From Treponema sp. (GTDB taxonomy: Bacteria > Spirochaetota > Spirochaetia > Treponematales > Treponemataceae), in the NCBI GenBank assembly GCA_024402505.1, contig JAKSTP010000018.1, positions 1-53,221 of the forward strand: a stretch of DNA of 53,221 nucleotides, read 5' to 3'. Position 1 is the stretch's first letter. Every line of letters starts with the position of its first letter. The notes under the pieces were generated by a model. It saw nothing but the letters and a program-made list of their open reading frames with translations. It was not told the DNA's origin and did not search any database. Shown one piece after another: positions 51,556-53,221 of this stretch. The translations under genes were made by a program, and so were the position numbers.

Positions 51556-53148
51556 ATGAAAAAACTTCTTTCAGCTGTAATTTTATCACTTGTTCTCGTT
51601 TCTTCTGTATTTGCTCTCAAAGTTTACGACAGCGAACTTAAGTCTGCAAAAGACACCATCGAGTTCATCAACTATACTGGTCCACACAAAAAAATTGAAA
51701 CACTTGACGCCATTAAAGGAATTGGACGTGACCTAGGAAAAGTAATTGCAAAAAACGGAATTGCAAATGGCACAAACACCGGTAGCAAGGCAAAATACTA
51801 TGTAATCCACGCCGTTGATGCAACTGAAACCGGAAAACTTGATGCAGATATTCTGTTTCTTGGAAGTGATGCCCAGGTAGATCACATCAAAAACCTTCGT
51901 TACATTATTTCCGCCTATCTTCAGGATGCCTACGGTTATTCTGAATCAGACGCTGATACACTTTCGGTTTTCATTACAGTTTACAACGCTGTATACCGTG
52001 GAAACCTTGATTACTACTCTTCAAAATATAAAAATGTAGTTACAAAAAATCTTTCTTCAAATGCAGGTCTTTCAGTAAAATATTCAGACTGGCCAGGAAA
52101 ATCAGAAATTGTAATTCCTCTTTACGACGTTTCAGAAGGCGGACTTTCTACCGTAGATACATCAGTTATTTCTGATTCAAAAGTTGTTGATTCTATGAAG
52201 GAAGATGATGACCGCAATATCGACAGCAGAAAAGAAATGGTAGACATTAAGGAACGTGAAGCTGAACAGGCTCAGGAAAAAGCCAACGAAGCTCAGAAAA
52301 AGGCTACCGAAGAACAGAAAAAACTGAATGAAGAAAAAGCAAAAACTGCAGAAGCTGAAAAAACAGCAGAAGAAGCAAAGAAAGAAGCTGAAGAAGCAAA
52401 AAAAGCTTCAGATGAAAATCCTGAAGACAAAGAACTGAAAAAAGAAGCTGAAGAAAAGGCTGAAGCTGCAGAAGAAGCAGAAAAAGCTGCAGATGAACAG
52501 CGGGAAAAAGAAGCTGAACAGCAGGAAAAAACTGATGCCGCCCGACAGGAAGCTTCAGAACAGCAGGCTCGAGCAGACAAAAAAGAAACAGAAGCTCAGA
52601 CTGAACGAAAAGAAATTGCAAAAGATCAGAATGAAGTTATGAAAGAAGAAGCCCGTCAGGCCAAAATGGATACTGAATACGGTATTATGCTTGTAGACGA
52701 GAAAAACCTTCTTTCCCGACTTGTAAAATTCGATACTGCTACAGGTGAAACAATCAAGAACTCACCGGTTGCACAGATCCGAAACCGTACTGCTTTTGAA
52801 AGCGATTCAGGTTACGTTGCCATTGCCGGAGAAGACAGCAAAAACGGTGCAATTAAACTTGTAAACATTGATCCTGAAACTATGGAAATTGCTCTTGAAA
52901 GTTCAGAAACTGTTGCAGCAGATTCAGTTCTTGTTCAGGATGGAGATGATTTTTACTGTGTAATCAATGATAACGGAAAGTTCTATCTTGCAAAATACAA
53001 TGAAAGCATGGAACTCCGTCTTAAATCTACAGTAACTGTAAAAAGTGCAACACCAGTAATGATTACAAAAGCTGGAATTGTAGTTACAAATGCAGATGGA
53101 AAAATGCAGGTACTCAGCAAAGACGATCTTGCACCACTAGGTAAGTAA
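51556..53148 (+). CDS. P83/100-family spirochaete protein
   Basis: 530 residues. A signal peptide ends near residue 20 (VLVSSVFA). Residues 21-210 form the conserved N-terminal domain of the Borrelia P83/100 family (IEFINYTGPHKKIETLDAIKGIG). Residues about 215-375 are a long charged coiled coil rich in Glu, Ala and Lys with many AEEA/KEAEEA repeats. Residues 380-530 form a beta-rich C-terminal domain. It is likely a periplasmic or envelope structural protein; the family is spirochaete-specific. The IS3-like element begins about 20 bases after its stop. Confidence 0.9.
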   Translation: MKKLLSAVILSLVLVSSVFALKVYDSELKSAKDTIEFINYTGPHKKIETLDAIKGIGRDLGKVIAKNGIANGTNTGSKAKYYVIHAVDATETGKLDADILFLGSDAQVDHIKNLRYIISAYLQDAYGYSESDADTLSVFITVYNAVYRGNLDYYSSKYKNVVTKNLSSNAGLSVKYSDWPGKSEIVIPLYDVSEGGLSTVDTSVISDSKVVDSMKEDDDRNIDSRKEMVDIKEREAEQAQEKANEAQKKATEEQKKLNEEKAKTAEAEKTAEEAKKEAEEAKKASDENPEDKELKKEAEEKAEAAEEAEKAADEQREKEAEQQEKTDAARQEASEQQARADKKETEAQTERKEIAKDQNEVMKEEARQAKMDTEYGIMLVDEKNLLSRLVKFDTATGETIKNSPVAQIRNRTAFESDSGYVAIAGEDSKNGAIKLVNIDPETMEIALESSETVAADSVLVQDGDDFYCVINDNGKFYLAKYNESMELRLKSTVTVKSATPVMITKAGIVVTNADGKMQVLSKDDLAPLGK

Positions 53149-53168
53149 AAAGATTAAAGGCACCTGTT

Positions 53169-53221
53169 GAAGTGCACCCCTAAAGTTGGACAAATAAAGT
53201 TCAATTTTAGGAGGTGCATTT
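53169..53221 (+). mobile_element. left end of an IS3-like insertion sequence
   Basis: From about 53169 the sequence reads TGAAGTGCACCCCTAAAG, then TTGGAC, typical of IS3-family (IS150-like) ends. TGCACCCCTAAA (53173-53184) and TTTTAGGAGGTGCA (53205-53218) are nearly complementary, and the second arm contains AGGAGG, the ribosome site of an ORF just outside the window. The transposase itself is not in the window. Confidence 0.6.

Noticed and set aside
52293..52621. Ser- and Leu-rich minus-strand ORFs
   Set aside because: They are shadows of the coiled-coil repeats of the P83/100 gene.
1..53221. CRISPR arrays, rRNA operons, riboswitches
   Set aside because: I saw no regularly spaced repeats, no rRNA segments, and no cobalamin or SAM riboswitch core before the methionine genes, where only 23 bases separate metF from the upstream gene.

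Overview
The window looks like a Treponema-type spirochaete chromosome. It is AT-rich and carries a P83/100-family protein, an Rnf-like cluster, several proteins with c-di-GMP or PilZ-type domains, a split cobalamin methionine synthase, and many short, tightly overlapping operons. Both edges touch insertion-sequence material: scrambled IS66 transposase pieces at 1-578, and the left end of an IS3-like element from about 53169. Species cannot be fixed from this sequence alone.

Layout. 565-3600: an accessory-looking block with a small membrane protein, an ATC-hydrolase-like enzyme, a TetR regulator with its own palindrome, and a two-gene operon (membrane protein plus HMA metal-binding protein). 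A second operator type, GTTAG-N6-CTAAC, occurs three times here. 3630-13074: mostly single genes: HAD hydrolase, GGDEF diguanylate cyclase, LytTR regulator with its DUF3021 partner and an outer-membrane-like protein, PAP2 phosphatase, membrane-anchored APH-like kinase, PilZ protein, GH43 glycosidase, SIR2-like protein and a tRNA-binding domain protein. 13095-25598, all on the minus strand: a DUF2400 protein, an esterase, a methionine/one-carbon operon (metF, activation domain, metH, patatin), a B12-binding radical SAM protein and mfd. 25657-27810: a secreted protein, a pseudo-receiver protein and a zinc ribbon protein. 27834-27917: tRNA-Leu(CAG), which overlaps the end of an antisense pseudouridine synthase gene. 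27867-35320: an eight-gene operon (PilZ, HEAT-like, short ComEC, RsmA, PLPHP, small membrane protein, two RluA-family enzymes). 35358-39391: CPBP protease, DUF4340 protein, acpP, rpmF and a GH57-like protein. 39453-45961: an Rnf-type cluster in the order C-D-G-E-A-B with two membrane genes upstream. 46031-53148: a third RluA-family enzyme, a P-loop/Asp23-like fusion, PcnB, two aminotransferases and P83/100.

Most unusual points. (1) The Rnf-like cluster keeps the right gene order and topology, but RnfC lacks the usual NADH/FMN motifs, RnfG lacks the flavinylation motif and RnfB lacks its N-terminal Fe-S domain. It may be a different membrane redox device. (2) About nine transcription units have a -10-like hexamer 5-10 bases before the start codon and no Shine-Dalgarno, which predicts widespread leaderless mRNAs. 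(3) The GH57-like protein lacks both catalytic residues. (4) A LytTR-type direct repeat with exact 21-base period lies upstream of the outer-membrane-like gene. (5) tRNA-Leu, its promoter and its terminator form a unit lying antisense to an overlapping gene.
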